64,000 nucleotides of DNA from JASDSY01 sp041441465. Lineage in GTDB: Bacteria; Muiribacteriota; UBA9980. Positions 27,095 to 35,700 of the stretch are shown piece after piece (the stretch's first letter is position 1; the number at the start of each line of letters is the position of its first letter). The translations under genes were made by a program, and so were the position numbers. The DNA lies in the NCBI GenBank assembly GCA_041441465.1, contig JASDSY010000001.1:62001-126000 (forward strand), read 5' to 3'. Below the pieces are notes generated by a model that saw only the letters and a list, made by a program, of their open reading frames with translations, was not told the origin of the DNA and did not search any database.

Positions 27095-27922
27095 ATGAAA
27101 AAATTAATAAATGACTGTATTGATTATATAATACGTCACCTTGATGAAAATATAACTGCCAAAGATATCGCGAATGAATTTAATTATTCGGAATTTTATT
27201 TTAACAGGGTTTTCAAATCGGAGACAGGTGAAAGTTTATACGCATTTATAAAACGCTTAAAAATGGAACAAAGCGCTATAGATATCAAAATAAAAAACAA
27301 TAAATCCATTACCGATATAGGCCTCGATTATGGATATAGTTCATCAAATTATAGTTCCGCATTTAGAAAACACCATGATGTTTCACCTGCTAAATTTCGC
27401 AAATCAGCTAATAAAATATCCGTACTAAATCCTTTTGCACCAAATAAATTGGATTCTTTCGAATCTTTTGACCATTACGCTTCCAAAATTCAAATTCGAA
27501 TTTTGGAAGATATTACAGTCATTTATGAAAAAACTATTGGCAATTACTATGAACTGAAAGAAAAATGGTTTCGATTTATGGAAACATACAAAGAATTTAT
27601 AAAAACCAATACGTTAATGATCGAAAGATTTTACGATGATCCTTTAGTGTCCTCTTCGAATTGCTGCATATGCGACTTATGCATGACAGTAAATAAAGAT
27701 TGCCAATTAGAAAATATAACGGCGATTAAAGGCGGAAAATTTGCCGTATATAGATTCGAGGGTAAAATAGAGGATATATTCTGCGCAGTTCAGGGAGTTT
27801 TCAGTATATGGCTGCCTCAAAGTAAATACGAAATGACTGAAAAATACGGTCTTAATATTTACCATAATATCGATAATGCAAATAGCGAAGTTGTAATGGA
27901 TTTATGTATTCCAATCAAATAG
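27095..27922 (+). CDS. AraC-family regulator with GyrI-like effector domain
   Basis: 275 residues. Residues 1-105 carry two helix-turn-helix motifs (ITAKDIANEFNYSEFYFNRVFKSETGESLYAFI and SITDIGLDYGYSSSNYSSAFRKHHDVSPAKFRK), the AraC DNA-binding domain at the N-terminus. Residues 130-275 resemble the GyrI-like/effector-binding fold (IQIRILEDITVIYEKTIGNYYELKEKW...GKFAVYRFEGKIEDIF) used to bind drugs or small molecules. A cysteine cluster, SSNCCICDLC, lies in the effector domain and is unusual; it may bind metal or sense redox. The gene is driven by a promoter with a palindromic operator and is followed by a Cys-rich protein gene after 116 nt. Confidence 0.88.
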   Translation: MKKLINDCIDYIIRHLDENITAKDIANEFNYSEFYFNRVFKSETGESLYAFIKRLKMEQSAIDIKIKNNKSITDIGLDYGYSSSNYSSAFRKHHDVSPAKFRKSANKISVLNPFAPNKLDSFESFDHYASKIQIRILEDITVIYEKTIGNYYELKEKWFRFMETYKEFIKTNTLMIERFYDDPLVSSSNCCICDLCMTVNKDCQLENITAIKGGKFAVYRFEGKIEDIFCAVQGVFSIWLPQSKYEMTEKYGLNIYHNIDNANSEVVMDLCIPIK

Positions 27923-28038
27923 AGCAAGAATTCAGAAGTAATATTATAAATTTTATTATATAATGCAAATCCATTACAAGGAGATGGATTGAAAAAATAT
28001 CTCCGTAATAAAAATAATTTTTATCGGAGGCTGATATT

Positions 28039-28587
28039 ATGTACGATATTAGAAAAATTCAGGAACAAGTTTTATTCGAAGCTGTAAAAAAACATGACAA
28101 TGCCGAAAACGCAAAAGAAATCGTCTACGGAATTAATGATTCTGCTAAGAGCGAAGATAACGCTCAATGGGTTAAATCTTCCATGCAAAGATTAGAAGGC
28201 AAATTTAGTAACGAACAGATAAAACATATAAGAATAGATTGTCAATGCGGTTATGCAATGGATGAAAAGCTGGCGCTTTTAAAAGAATTAATGGCTGCTT
28301 CATCAAATTTATCCGAATTCGCAAATTCAGATAAAGCCCGAGCCGCAGGATTATTTTTTGAAGACGGAACTCTTTATCTGCAATTCAAATTCTGTCCGTG
28401 TCCAATGCTCGCCGAGGTAAATAAATTGCCCACTATGGCCTGGTGTCAGTGCACTACCGGATACAGCAAGGTTCTTTTTGAAAAAGCTTTCGGCTGTGAA
28501 GTGAGTGTGGAATTATTAAAAAGCATAAAAATCGGAGACGACATTTGCCTTATGAAAATTATTCCTCATAATTTAATCTGGAAGTAA
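28039..28587 (+). CDS. Cysteine-rich protein, possibly DUF6144-like
   Basis: 182 residues, cytoplasmic, no signal. Conserved-looking cysteine patches are CQCGY at about residue 74, CPCP at about 121 and WCQCTTGYSKVLFEKAFGCEVSVELLKSI at about 137-165. The C-terminal pattern (Cys-x-Cys-x-x-Gly-Tyr, then F..aFg..V.VELL.Si..Gd..C) resembles small ligand-binding proteins of the DUF6144/L-2-amino-thiazoline hydrolase-like group that often accompany AraC-GyrI regulators. It lies directly after such a regulator, which has its own Cys cluster. Strong GGAGG site. Function unknown; the regulator may respond to its substrate. Confidence 0.5.
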   Translation: MYDIRKIQEQVLFEAVKKHDNAENAKEIVYGINDSAKSEDNAQWVKSSMQRLEGKFSNEQIKHIRIDCQCGYAMDEKLALLKELMAASSNLSEFANSDKARAAGLFFEDGTLYLQFKFCPCPMLAEVNKLPTMAWCQCTTGYSKVLFEKAFGCEVSVELLKSIKIGDDICLMKIIPHNLIWK

Positions 28588-28675
28588 TAGAATAATCTTA
28601 ATTCTTTTATAAAATGAATCTCTTATATTTTAACTCATATAGTCATAAAATAACTTTTTAAAACATAGAATATTA

Positions 28676-28710
28676 CTTCAGAAAGCAGTAACAGCTTTCT
28701 GAAGTTTGTT
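28676..28710 (+). terminator. Hairpin terminator before the five-gene operon
   Basis: Perfect 11-bp stem CTTCAGAAAGC/GCTTTCTGAAG (28676-28686/28694-28704) with a 7-nt loop, followed by a T-rich tail. It separates the AraC region from the next operon. The rest of 28588-28887 is AT-rich and holds only this and the promoter below. Confidence 0.7.
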
Positions 28711-28817
28711 ATTCTAAGCGTCAGATATCTCACTATACCACCTGTCATACCAAATAAAATAGGAAATATTTTAAGCACTTATTTAAATTTGATGTTTATT
28801 CTAAAAATAACATTTAT

Positions 28818-28846
28818 TTGACTTATTATAATAATTTTGATATATT
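28818..28846 (+). promoter_or_regulatory. Promoter of the HEPN/SecB-like/caspase-like operon
   Basis: TTGACT (28818-28823), 17 nt spacer, TATATT (28841-28846), about 40 nt before the first start codon. Confidence 0.65.
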
Positions 28847-28887
28847 GCTGACGTATAGCTTTTAATCTCTTCAGGATTAATTTTAAT

Positions 28888-29328
28888 ATGAGTTTATTAG
28901 AAAAATCTATTGAAAATTTGGCTGCAGCCAAATTATTTGTCAGTCAAAAAAATTATTTTAATGTAACGGCAAGTCGGTTATATTATTCGATTTTTCAACG
29001 TATAATATATTACCTTAAATCTGCCGCTAATTTTGATTTCTCAAAATTTCAGAATAATAACTCAAATAAGAATATAAAAAAACACGATTACCTTCCTCAT
29101 GGTTCTATACGAAAAGCTATAAGTTACTATTTATGCAGTTTAAAATGTGATTTTAAAGATATTAATTTTTTAATTAAAATTGACAGCATATATAAATTAA
29201 GACATTCTGCCGATTATAAAGATAATATGCTTAAATATAACGAAATAAAAGAAAATCTTGAATATACTGAAAAAATTATTGAAATTTTAGATAAACATTG
29301 CGGAAATACGGTGAATAAAAATGAATGA
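28888..29328 (+). CDS. HEPN-like (UPF0332-type) protein, gene 1 of a five-gene operon
   Basis: 146 residues, all helical. The pattern A..LF......yfnvtaSRLYYSIFQ ... HGSIRKAI ... YKLRHSADYKDN matches HEPN domains of the UPF0332 kind: the RxYY helix, the His-Gly, and the R..ADY end. HEPN proteins are often RNase toxins or their partners. The canonical RNase motif R-x4-6-H is not evident here, so nuclease activity is doubtful. It overlaps the next gene by 8 nt and shares a promoter with four more genes. Base composition is much more AT-rich than the chromosomal genes outside the island, suggesting acquisition. Confidence 0.65.
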   Translation: MSLLEKSIENLAAAKLFVSQKNYFNVTASRLYYSIFQRIIYYLKSAANFDFSKFQNNNSNKNIKKHDYLPHGSIRKAISYYLCSLKCDFKDINFLIKIDSIYKLRHSADYKDNMLKYNEIKENLEYTEKIIEILDKHCGNTVNKNE

Positions 29329-29671
29329 AATTATCAATGAAATCAAAAATATTATTTTTACAAAGTTTCCATTTTTAAATATTTCTGTCGAAAAAATCGA
29401 AGAAACAAATGAATTTTTCATTTTAATTGATGATAAGAATACTTATAATAGCGATAGTTTTTTAACTCTGATAACTGAAATCAATATGAGCTTTTTATGG
29501 CCTAAAAATATTGACAACATATATTTTTCATATGAATCGGAAACTACTAATAATGTAATCAGCTTCACCAGCAGTATCAAAAACGATTTGAACTATTCAT
29601 TTAACCAGAGTGATATTACCATTTGTCCGGACGTCCCATATAATTACAATAAAATACCGGAGGCCGCATAA
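29321..29671 (+). CDS. Unknown 116-aa protein, gene 2 of the operon
   Basis: No recognised family. The N-terminal half alternates strand and helix (FPFLNISVEKIEETNEFFILIDD, then FLTLITEINMSFLWPKNIDNIYFSYE), suggesting a small alpha/beta fold. There is no signal peptide or catalytic signature. It overlaps the HEPN-like gene by 8 nt and shares one base with the SecB-like gene (TAATG), so the three are translationally coupled and probably act together. By position it could be the antitoxin or client of the SecB-like chaperone; this is inference. Confidence 0.55.
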   Translation: MNEIINEIKNIIFTKFPFLNISVEKIEETNEFFILIDDKNTYNSDSFLTLITEINMSFLWPKNIDNIYFSYESETTNNVISFTSSIKNDLNYSFNQSDITICPDVPYNYNKIPEAA

Positions 29672-30096
29672 TGAATATAAACAATCAACCTGGAATTTTA
29701 TTTAAAAATATTATTTTAACAAAACTAAATTTTTCAAGATCGGCTGAGCATATTGAAAATCCTGATTTAGCAGTTGATTTTACAGCAGCTAAAAAAATAG
29801 AAAATAATGTTTTAATGTTTGAATTAAGCTCAAAAATTTTTGAAAAAAACAAAAAAGACGCATTTGAATTATCATGCAGCATGGTAGGGTATTTTTCAAC
29901 AGATGAAGAAAACCCAAATATGTCCCTTGAAAAGTTTTCCGAATATAACGCTCCCGCTCTTATGCTGCCTTATATCCGCGAAGTTGTCGCCAACACTACA
30001 TTAAGAAGCGGATTAAAACCGGTTATATTACCGCCGTTTAACATTGTGGCATTAATCAATAAAAATAAACAGAATGAACAAAATATAGAAAAATAG
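29671..30096 (+). CDS. SecB-like chaperone, gene 3 of the operon
   Basis: 141 residues. The C-terminal half YNAPALMLPYIREVVANTTLRSGLKPVILPPFNIVALI aligns residue for residue with the SecB core (ANILFPYARE...FP.L.L.PVNF.ALF in E. coli SecB). The N-terminal FKNIILTKLNFSR corresponds to the first SecB strand. SecB keeps client proteins unfolded. Solitary SecB-like proteins serve as chaperones of toxin-antitoxin systems (TAC modules), where they protect an unstable antitoxin and can couple it to phage detection. A position inside a tightly packed accessory operon favours that role over general secretion. Start codon is shared with the previous stop. Confidence 0.8.
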   Translation: MNINNQPGILFKNIILTKLNFSRSAEHIENPDLAVDFTAAKKIENNVLMFELSSKIFEKNKKDAFELSCSMVGYFSTDEENPNMSLEKFSEYNAPALMLPYIREVVANTTLRSGLKPVILPPFNIVALINKNKQNEQNIEK

Positions 30097-30127
30097 TAAT
30101 AAATACTATCAAAATAGAGATAAAAAC

Positions 30128-30922
30128 ATGCAGGAAAGCTCAAAAAAATTATTAAACTCATTAGTCGAAAAACAAGAAAAATTAAAGCGATCTTATCTTT
30201 CATTTAGAGATAGTTTTAATTCCAATAACACAAAACAAAAAGAAGATGCACTAAATGATTTCATTAATTCCTTAAAAGCCGTAAGAGAATTATTAGCAAT
30301 TTCAGATGTTCCGATATGGCTCAGCTCTTTTATTTCAGTTTCTGAAAGATATAAGCAAACAAATAATATAAACACTTTTCGTGATTTAGAGCGAATCACA
30401 ATTAATCTTAGCAATCAATTACAAAATCATAATTGGGGTTTATCTTTTTCTGTTGAATCATCAGTTGACTTCGAGCAAATATATAACGAATATAGTAAAC
30501 AATCCAAAATTGACGAATTATTTGAACAAATTATCAGCATTTTACAAAAAATAATTACCGATGAGTTAATAGATAGTAAAAAACTTGAAGATTCTCTTAA
30601 TAATCTTATTAAAATCATAATAAAAAATAAAGGAAAATCATGTTATTCCGATGAAACTATTATTCATTTTATCGTTATGTTTTTAAAAAATATTGCCTCG
30701 GAATTTATATCGCAAATCTCTATAATTGGTCCTATAATAACTGCTATTAAAAATACTTTATTTGAATTAGCTCAGGAAATTCAAAATGTTAAAGAAAACG
30801 TATGCAAAAAAATCGAAGAACAATCTAAATTAAAGAATTTCTCCATTCAAAGCCAGGATATAAAATTAAGTATTGAAAGTATCCCCGATAGCATTGGAAA
30901 CCATATTGATATAAAAAGTTAA
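30128..30922 (+). CDS. Helical protein with a hydrophobic C-terminal segment, gene 4
   Basis: 264 residues, predicted almost entirely alpha-helical, with no recognised family. The first half is charged and coiled-coil-like (KLLNSLVEKQEKLKRSYLS). Residues 179-215 are hydrophobic or amphipathic (IHFIVMFLKNIASEFISQISIIG, then PIITAIKN), long enough to insert into a membrane. It lies 31 nt after the SecB-like gene and 20 nt before a caspase-like peptidase. A membrane-acting effector activated by the adjacent peptidase is a reasonable hypothesis, by analogy with protease/pore pairs, but the sequence is not beta-rich as gasdermins are. Confidence 0.5.
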   Translation: MQESSKKLLNSLVEKQEKLKRSYLSFRDSFNSNNTKQKEDALNDFINSLKAVRELLAISDVPIWLSSFISVSERYKQTNNINTFRDLERITINLSNQLQNHNWGLSFSVESSVDFEQIYNEYSKQSKIDELFEQIISILQKIITDELIDSKKLEDSLNNLIKIIIKNKGKSCYSDETIIHFIVMFLKNIASEFISQISIIGPIITAIKNTLFELAQEIQNVKENVCKKIEEQSKLKNFSIQSQDIKLSIESIPDSIGNHIDIKS

Positions 30923-30942
30923 AAATAAACAAGGAAATTTTA

Positions 30943-31767
30943 ATGTCAAAGTGTCATTTCAATAAAATAATAATAATTGAGTCACTTGATAATAATAAAA
31001 CTGCTATAGATTTACATGAACAATTAAATTTTTTTTTAACCGAAAAACAAAATATTATTTTAGAAAAAATAATCTCAGTTGATTCAAAAAAACAATTTTT
31101 TCAAGAACTTGAAAAAATTAAAATAATTTGTAAAAATAATATTTTGTTTAAACCTGTTATTCATTTTGAGCTACACGGTAATAAAGAAGGAATGGTTTGT
31201 AAAAATAATGAACAAATAGCTTTTTATGAATTAATAAATAAATTAAGAGAAATAAACATTTTAACTAAAAACAATTTAATTGTTACTACAGGAGTCTGCT
31301 TCAGTAATTTTTTATTCAATCATGTTATGATTGATGAACCTGCACCATTTTGGACTTTGTTAGGTAGCCTTGAAGAAGTATATGAGCAAGAAATCCAAGA
31401 AGTGATACCAAATTTTTTTTATAAAATCATTAATAATCAATCTTTTAGTACTATACAAAAATATCTTAAAACTACAAAATCAAAATACCAGTTAATCACA
31501 TCAGAAGGCTTTTTTTTAAAATTAATAAAAGCATATTTTAATAATCACTGTAACATTACAACTCCTGAAACTATAAAGAGAATTAATAAATTTGAATATT
31601 CAAATTTATTTCAACCAAATAAATTAAATTTAAATATATTAAATGAAAATCATAGAAAAAATTTTTATGAATGCCGTTCATATGATTTTTTCATGAAACA
31701 GTTCTCTAATTGTAAAAAAAGATTTTCTAAATATGACTATAATTGGTTTATAAAAAACATTAACTAA
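30943..31767 (+). CDS. Caspase/CHAT-like cysteine peptidase, gene 5
   Basis: 274 residues. A hydrophobic strand leads into HFELHGNKEG with His78-Gly79. About 40 residues later the strand NLIVTTGVCFSN supplies Cys119. This His-Gly ... strand-Cys arrangement is the catalytic dyad of clan CD peptidases (caspases and CHAT domains). The region after Cys119 is helical and not recognised. Counted G+C over 30961-31080 is 20 of 120 bases, far below genes outside the island. The gene ends 20 nt from the convergent gene at 31788. Likely substrates are the proteins encoded just upstream. Confidence 0.7.
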   Translation: MSKCHFNKIIIIESLDNNKTAIDLHEQLNFFLTEKQNIILEKIISVDSKKQFFQELEKIKIICKNNILFKPVIHFELHGNKEGMVCKNNEQIAFYELINKLREINILTKNNLIVTTGVCFSNFLFNHVMIDEPAPFWTLLGSLEEVYEQEIQEVIPNFFYKIINNQSFSTIQKYLKTTKSKYQLITSEGFFLKLIKAYFNNHCNITTPETIKRINKFEYSNLFQPNKLNLNILNENHRKNFYECRSYDFFMKQFSNCKKRFSKYDYNWFIKNIN

Positions 31768-31787
31768 ATAGTTCTTTACTTTATTAT

Positions 31788-32756
31788 TCATTCATAACGC
31801 ATTTTTTTTTTATAGTCATTTTTCAAAGCTTCAATGTCAATATTAATTTTTGGTAATTCATCTAAATCATGATTAATATCTACATCATAAAAAATAAAGC
31901 CTCCTATTTTTTTGACATCCACTTTATTAAATAATTCAATATCAGGCATGATAAAATTAAGTTTTTTAACATCAACATTATGCAATAATCTAACAAAATT
32001 AATTACATTATTAATTGAAATAGATAACAATTCGATTTTATTTACATAATGACTTACATCCCAATTAAAATTCATTCGCCTTAAGTGAAATACTTTTTTA
32101 GATGAATTTTTTAAATATTCAACTCTATACACAGTTGAGCCATATTTACTTCCGCCCAAATTAATTAATTTATCTGCCGATTCACCAATTTTTAAATAAT
32201 GACCGCCATGAACAATACGAAACCCATGTTTTATATTGTTATATTCTTCATTAAACCTTTGGTTTAAAAAATCTTTAGCAATTTTTGCCCAAAAGTTACC
32301 CGTTTTTTCTATAATCAATTTTCCTTGTTCACTATCATTACATTTAAAATGATTTATTAGTTTTGAAATAGAATGCCAGTTATTTCCTACATCAACTTTA
32401 TAATAATCAAATTTTTGTTTATTTTCAATTCTTTCAACAAGATTTTTTAAATGACCTATCTCATATTTTTGTAACCATGGTAAAATAAAAGTTGGGGCTT
32501 GTAAAGTCGCAAAGAGTAATGCAAAAAAAGTTTCAAGAGATTGACTATAAAGAGTTCTTATCAATGTTGCTTTATAATGAGTTAATTCCTTATTTTCATC
32601 TGTTTCCAAACCATTAGCTATATACTTAACAATATCAGCAAAATAACTCGTCTTGATTTGATTGATAAAATCATAATTTCTTTCAAGCACTTCATCACCA
32701 ACGATGGCATAAGGCTCATTATCGATATAAAAAGTAAAATACTTAATTTCTTTCAT
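31788..32756 (-). CDS. Unknown 322-aa protein next to the restriction enzyme
   Basis: No family recognised. The protein is largely helical in its N-terminal two thirds, with aromatic-rich stretches and the motif FNEEYNNIKHGFRI followed by HGGHYLKIGES. The N-x-x-K-H-G pattern recurs in uncharacterised proteins of defence and mobile regions. The C-terminal third looks like alternating strands (IGGFIFYDVDINHDL). The gene is 30 nt downstream of the restriction-modification gene on the same strand, so it is probably co-transcribed, and it is convergent with the peptidase gene. Very AT-rich. Confidence 0.5.
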   Translation of the reverse strand: MKEIKYFTFYIDNEPYAIVGDEVLERNYDFINQIKTSYFADIVKYIANGLETDENKELTHYKATLIRTLYSQSLETFFALLFATLQAPTFILPWLQKYEIGHLKNLVERIENKQKFDYYKVDVGNNWHSISKLINHFKCNDSEQGKLIIEKTGNFWAKIAKDFLNQRFNEEYNNIKHGFRIVHGGHYLKIGESADKLINLGGSKYGSTVYRVEYLKNSSKKVFHLRRMNFNWDVSHYVNKIELLSISINNVINFVRLLHNVDVKKLNFIMPDIELFNKVDVKKIGGFIFYDVDINHDLDELPKINIDIEALKNDYKKKMRYE

Positions 32757-32786
32757 AGCTTGAATTCCTTAATTTAAACACAAATT

Positions 32787-35700
32787 CTAATTAAAAATTG
32801 CTCTAAACTCATCATCCGACAGGCCATACGCTTTATTGACAAGATTATCAATATCACGGTCTATGGCGGCAGATTCATTTTTTAAGAAGCTTATTTTTCC
32901 GCGCTCCGAATCAAATATTTCTTTTAAGCTATATTCCTCAATTCCCTGTATTGTGACTTTCTGCTTTTTTAATTCTTTTAAAAATTCACTAAATTCCAGC
33001 GAATAAAATTCTTCGAGTTTGCCTGATATTTTTTGAGGTTTATACTTATCTTTGATATAATTCAAAAACTTCTTTGTTATATCAATAATTTCTTTATTCA
33101 ATTCAAGTGTTCTGTCAACCTTTTCCGATATAGTCTTTTCGGTTTCCGCATCAGGTTCGGCTATCGGAATATTTTTTAAATAATCATAAATAAGCTGATA
33201 CCCATTTTGAATTTCGGTGCAGTAATTTGATATTAAAAACCAGCCTATCTTAGAATTAAGCACACCCAATAAATATTTACTGTCAAAAACAATTATCCAT
33301 ACAGCATTATTACAATACATAAAATTTTTGTCATAAGTAAATGCAGGTTTTACCTGAAATGTTTGATAAATAATTTTTGGCTTTTCAAATTCTTCATAAT
33401 AAGCACAAGGCCTTAATTCCCACCAATAATCACCCTGATCTTCGCGATTATAGAGGCCTTTACCCTTTACTTTAATTTCACCGGACTTAATTTTATCTCC
33501 AATGCTTTTTAGATGTTTATAAACAGCAGGGTATTTTTTCGAAAAAAAATCTTCGGCATCTTCTATCGTTGTATTTGCCGACTTTGTCATGTTCATTTGT
33601 TTTTTTGTTAAACCAGAATAGGCGGAAATAAGCCACTGATTATCCCAATTATAATAATATTTTCCAATATTCCTTCCCATTAAAAATGGCTTTATTATTT
33701 CAATACTGGCGGCATCTTCGGCACATAGCCTTAATTTTGTTTCATTATCAATAACGAATGCTTCTGTCAATCCAGTAACTATCCCTCTATAAATTTTACT
33801 TTCTATAAACTCATCAAGCGTTTTTCCTGCTTTTTTTATTTTTTCCAGTATCGCATTTTTTAGCGGATTTTCGAATATCCAGCTTTCAGCGTCATTTCTT
33901 AGTTCGAACAATATAGATTTTTCTTTTATCGTGCCTGAAAAGTCAATCGTCTCTTCTTTTGAAGTTAATTTTAAATATCTGAATTTTTGAATATCACGAG
34001 GTTTGCTATTTTTTATATTTATTATGCAGGGATATGTCGTAGCGCCATCAAATATCTGTACATCACCAAAGTCAATAAGCTCGCTAAGAGTATAATTTTT
34101 TTGCAAATATCCTGTAAGCGTTTTTCCATAACTGGCTTTAATAAATTTATTGGAAACTATAAATGAAAAAACTCCGTCATTTTTCAAAAGATTAAGGCCT
34201 TTTTCAAAAAAATATACAAATAAATCGGAAACTCCGGTATAAACTTTATAATTTTTTTCAAGATACGGTTTAATATCCTTTATTAATTCCTGCCTGACAT
34301 AAGGAGGATTGCCTATTACGACGTCAAAACCTCCGGAAGATATTATTTCATTAAATTTTTCACCCCAACTGAAAGCTTTTTCCCCCGCAAATTCAGGATC
34401 GTCTATAAGAGAATTTCCACATTTTATGTTATCATCAAGGCTTGTCAGCGGATCGGTTTTGCGAGCGGTTTTAAGCCACAGCGAAAGCTTAGTTATTTCA
34501 ACGCTTTCATTATTGAGGTCAACGCCGAATATATTATTTTTTAATATGTTTCTGTCAAGCCCGAAAAGAGAAAATTGGCCCTGATTGAATTTTGCGATTT
34601 CAATATTTACTCTCTGACCCTCTTCATAGAGGTAATCAAAGGCCTGATTTAAAAAGGCGCCTGAACCGCAAGCAGGATCAAGCACTTTAATGCCTGATAA
34701 TTTTTCCCTGTATTTATCCCAGAATTCAATGTGTCTTTTAGCATTTTCAGAATATTGCCCTTTTTTATCAGGCCTATAATCGGCTGTTTCCAATTCTGGA
34801 AGCTCATAAAAACCAAGTTCCTTTTTACATTCTTCAAGCCATCCGCCTATAGACTGATCGATTATATACCCGGTAATATACTCAGGAGTATAAAAAATGC
34901 CGTCTTTTTTACGCTTACCGGTTTTTTCGTCAAACACCCCGCCTGCAATCTGCGATTTTATCTCCTCTATGTCATTTAGCGACTGCTCAAATATATGGCC
35001 AAGTATATTGACGTTAAGATCGGAAGCAAAATCATAATCTGAAATTAAAGCCAGTTCTTCAAATATCTTATTCCCGATCTTCAAATTATCGACAGCGGAA
35101 TCGTCAGCGAAAAGACCGCCATTAAACCTGTTAACATTCCTGTTTGGATTACCATTATTAATCGCACGGAAAAGTTTTCTCATTTCTTCCCAGATAGTAT
35201 ATTCAGACAGATCATAACTTTCTTTCGCGCGCGCGACAAGTTTTCTGATTGTCCGTTCCTCAAGAAGGCCGGTATCTTCACAAAAACATATGAAAATAAA
35301 ACGATCAAGAAGTTTCTGCGTTTTTTCAAACATTAAAAGTTCATTAATATCAGTATTATTAGACTTTATGTGATTAAAAAGATTCAGTCTGAATTTTTTA
35401 TAATCCATATAAAATTTTTCAGTTATCTCTTTTTCAGAATCCTGGTTTTTTCGATAAAGCGCGTCAATTAAACTTTCCTTATTTTTAGAAATGAGGTTTT
35501 CCGCCGACATAAGAAAAAGGAATTTTTTTAATTCATTTTCATCGGCAAGCTTTTCAATAAGAAAAAGTTCATATTCTCCTGAATCTTTCGAATTATACAG
35601 TCTTATTTCGCGATAATTTGAAAGTATCACCCAATTGCAGTTTTTACCTGATTTCGATGAATAACTGAACGCCTGTTCAACAGGAGTACGGCGGTCGTTT

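Noticed and set aside
28888..29328. HEPN/MNT (HepT/MntA) toxin-antitoxin pair
   Set aside because: The R-x4-6-H-x-Y motif is absent, and the following protein lacks the nucleotidyltransferase GSxARG and Asp-x-Asp motifs.
30128..30922. Bacterial gasdermin next to a caspase-like protease
   Set aside because: Length fits, but the protein looks all-helical and lacks the N-terminal lipidation Cys and beta-rich pattern.
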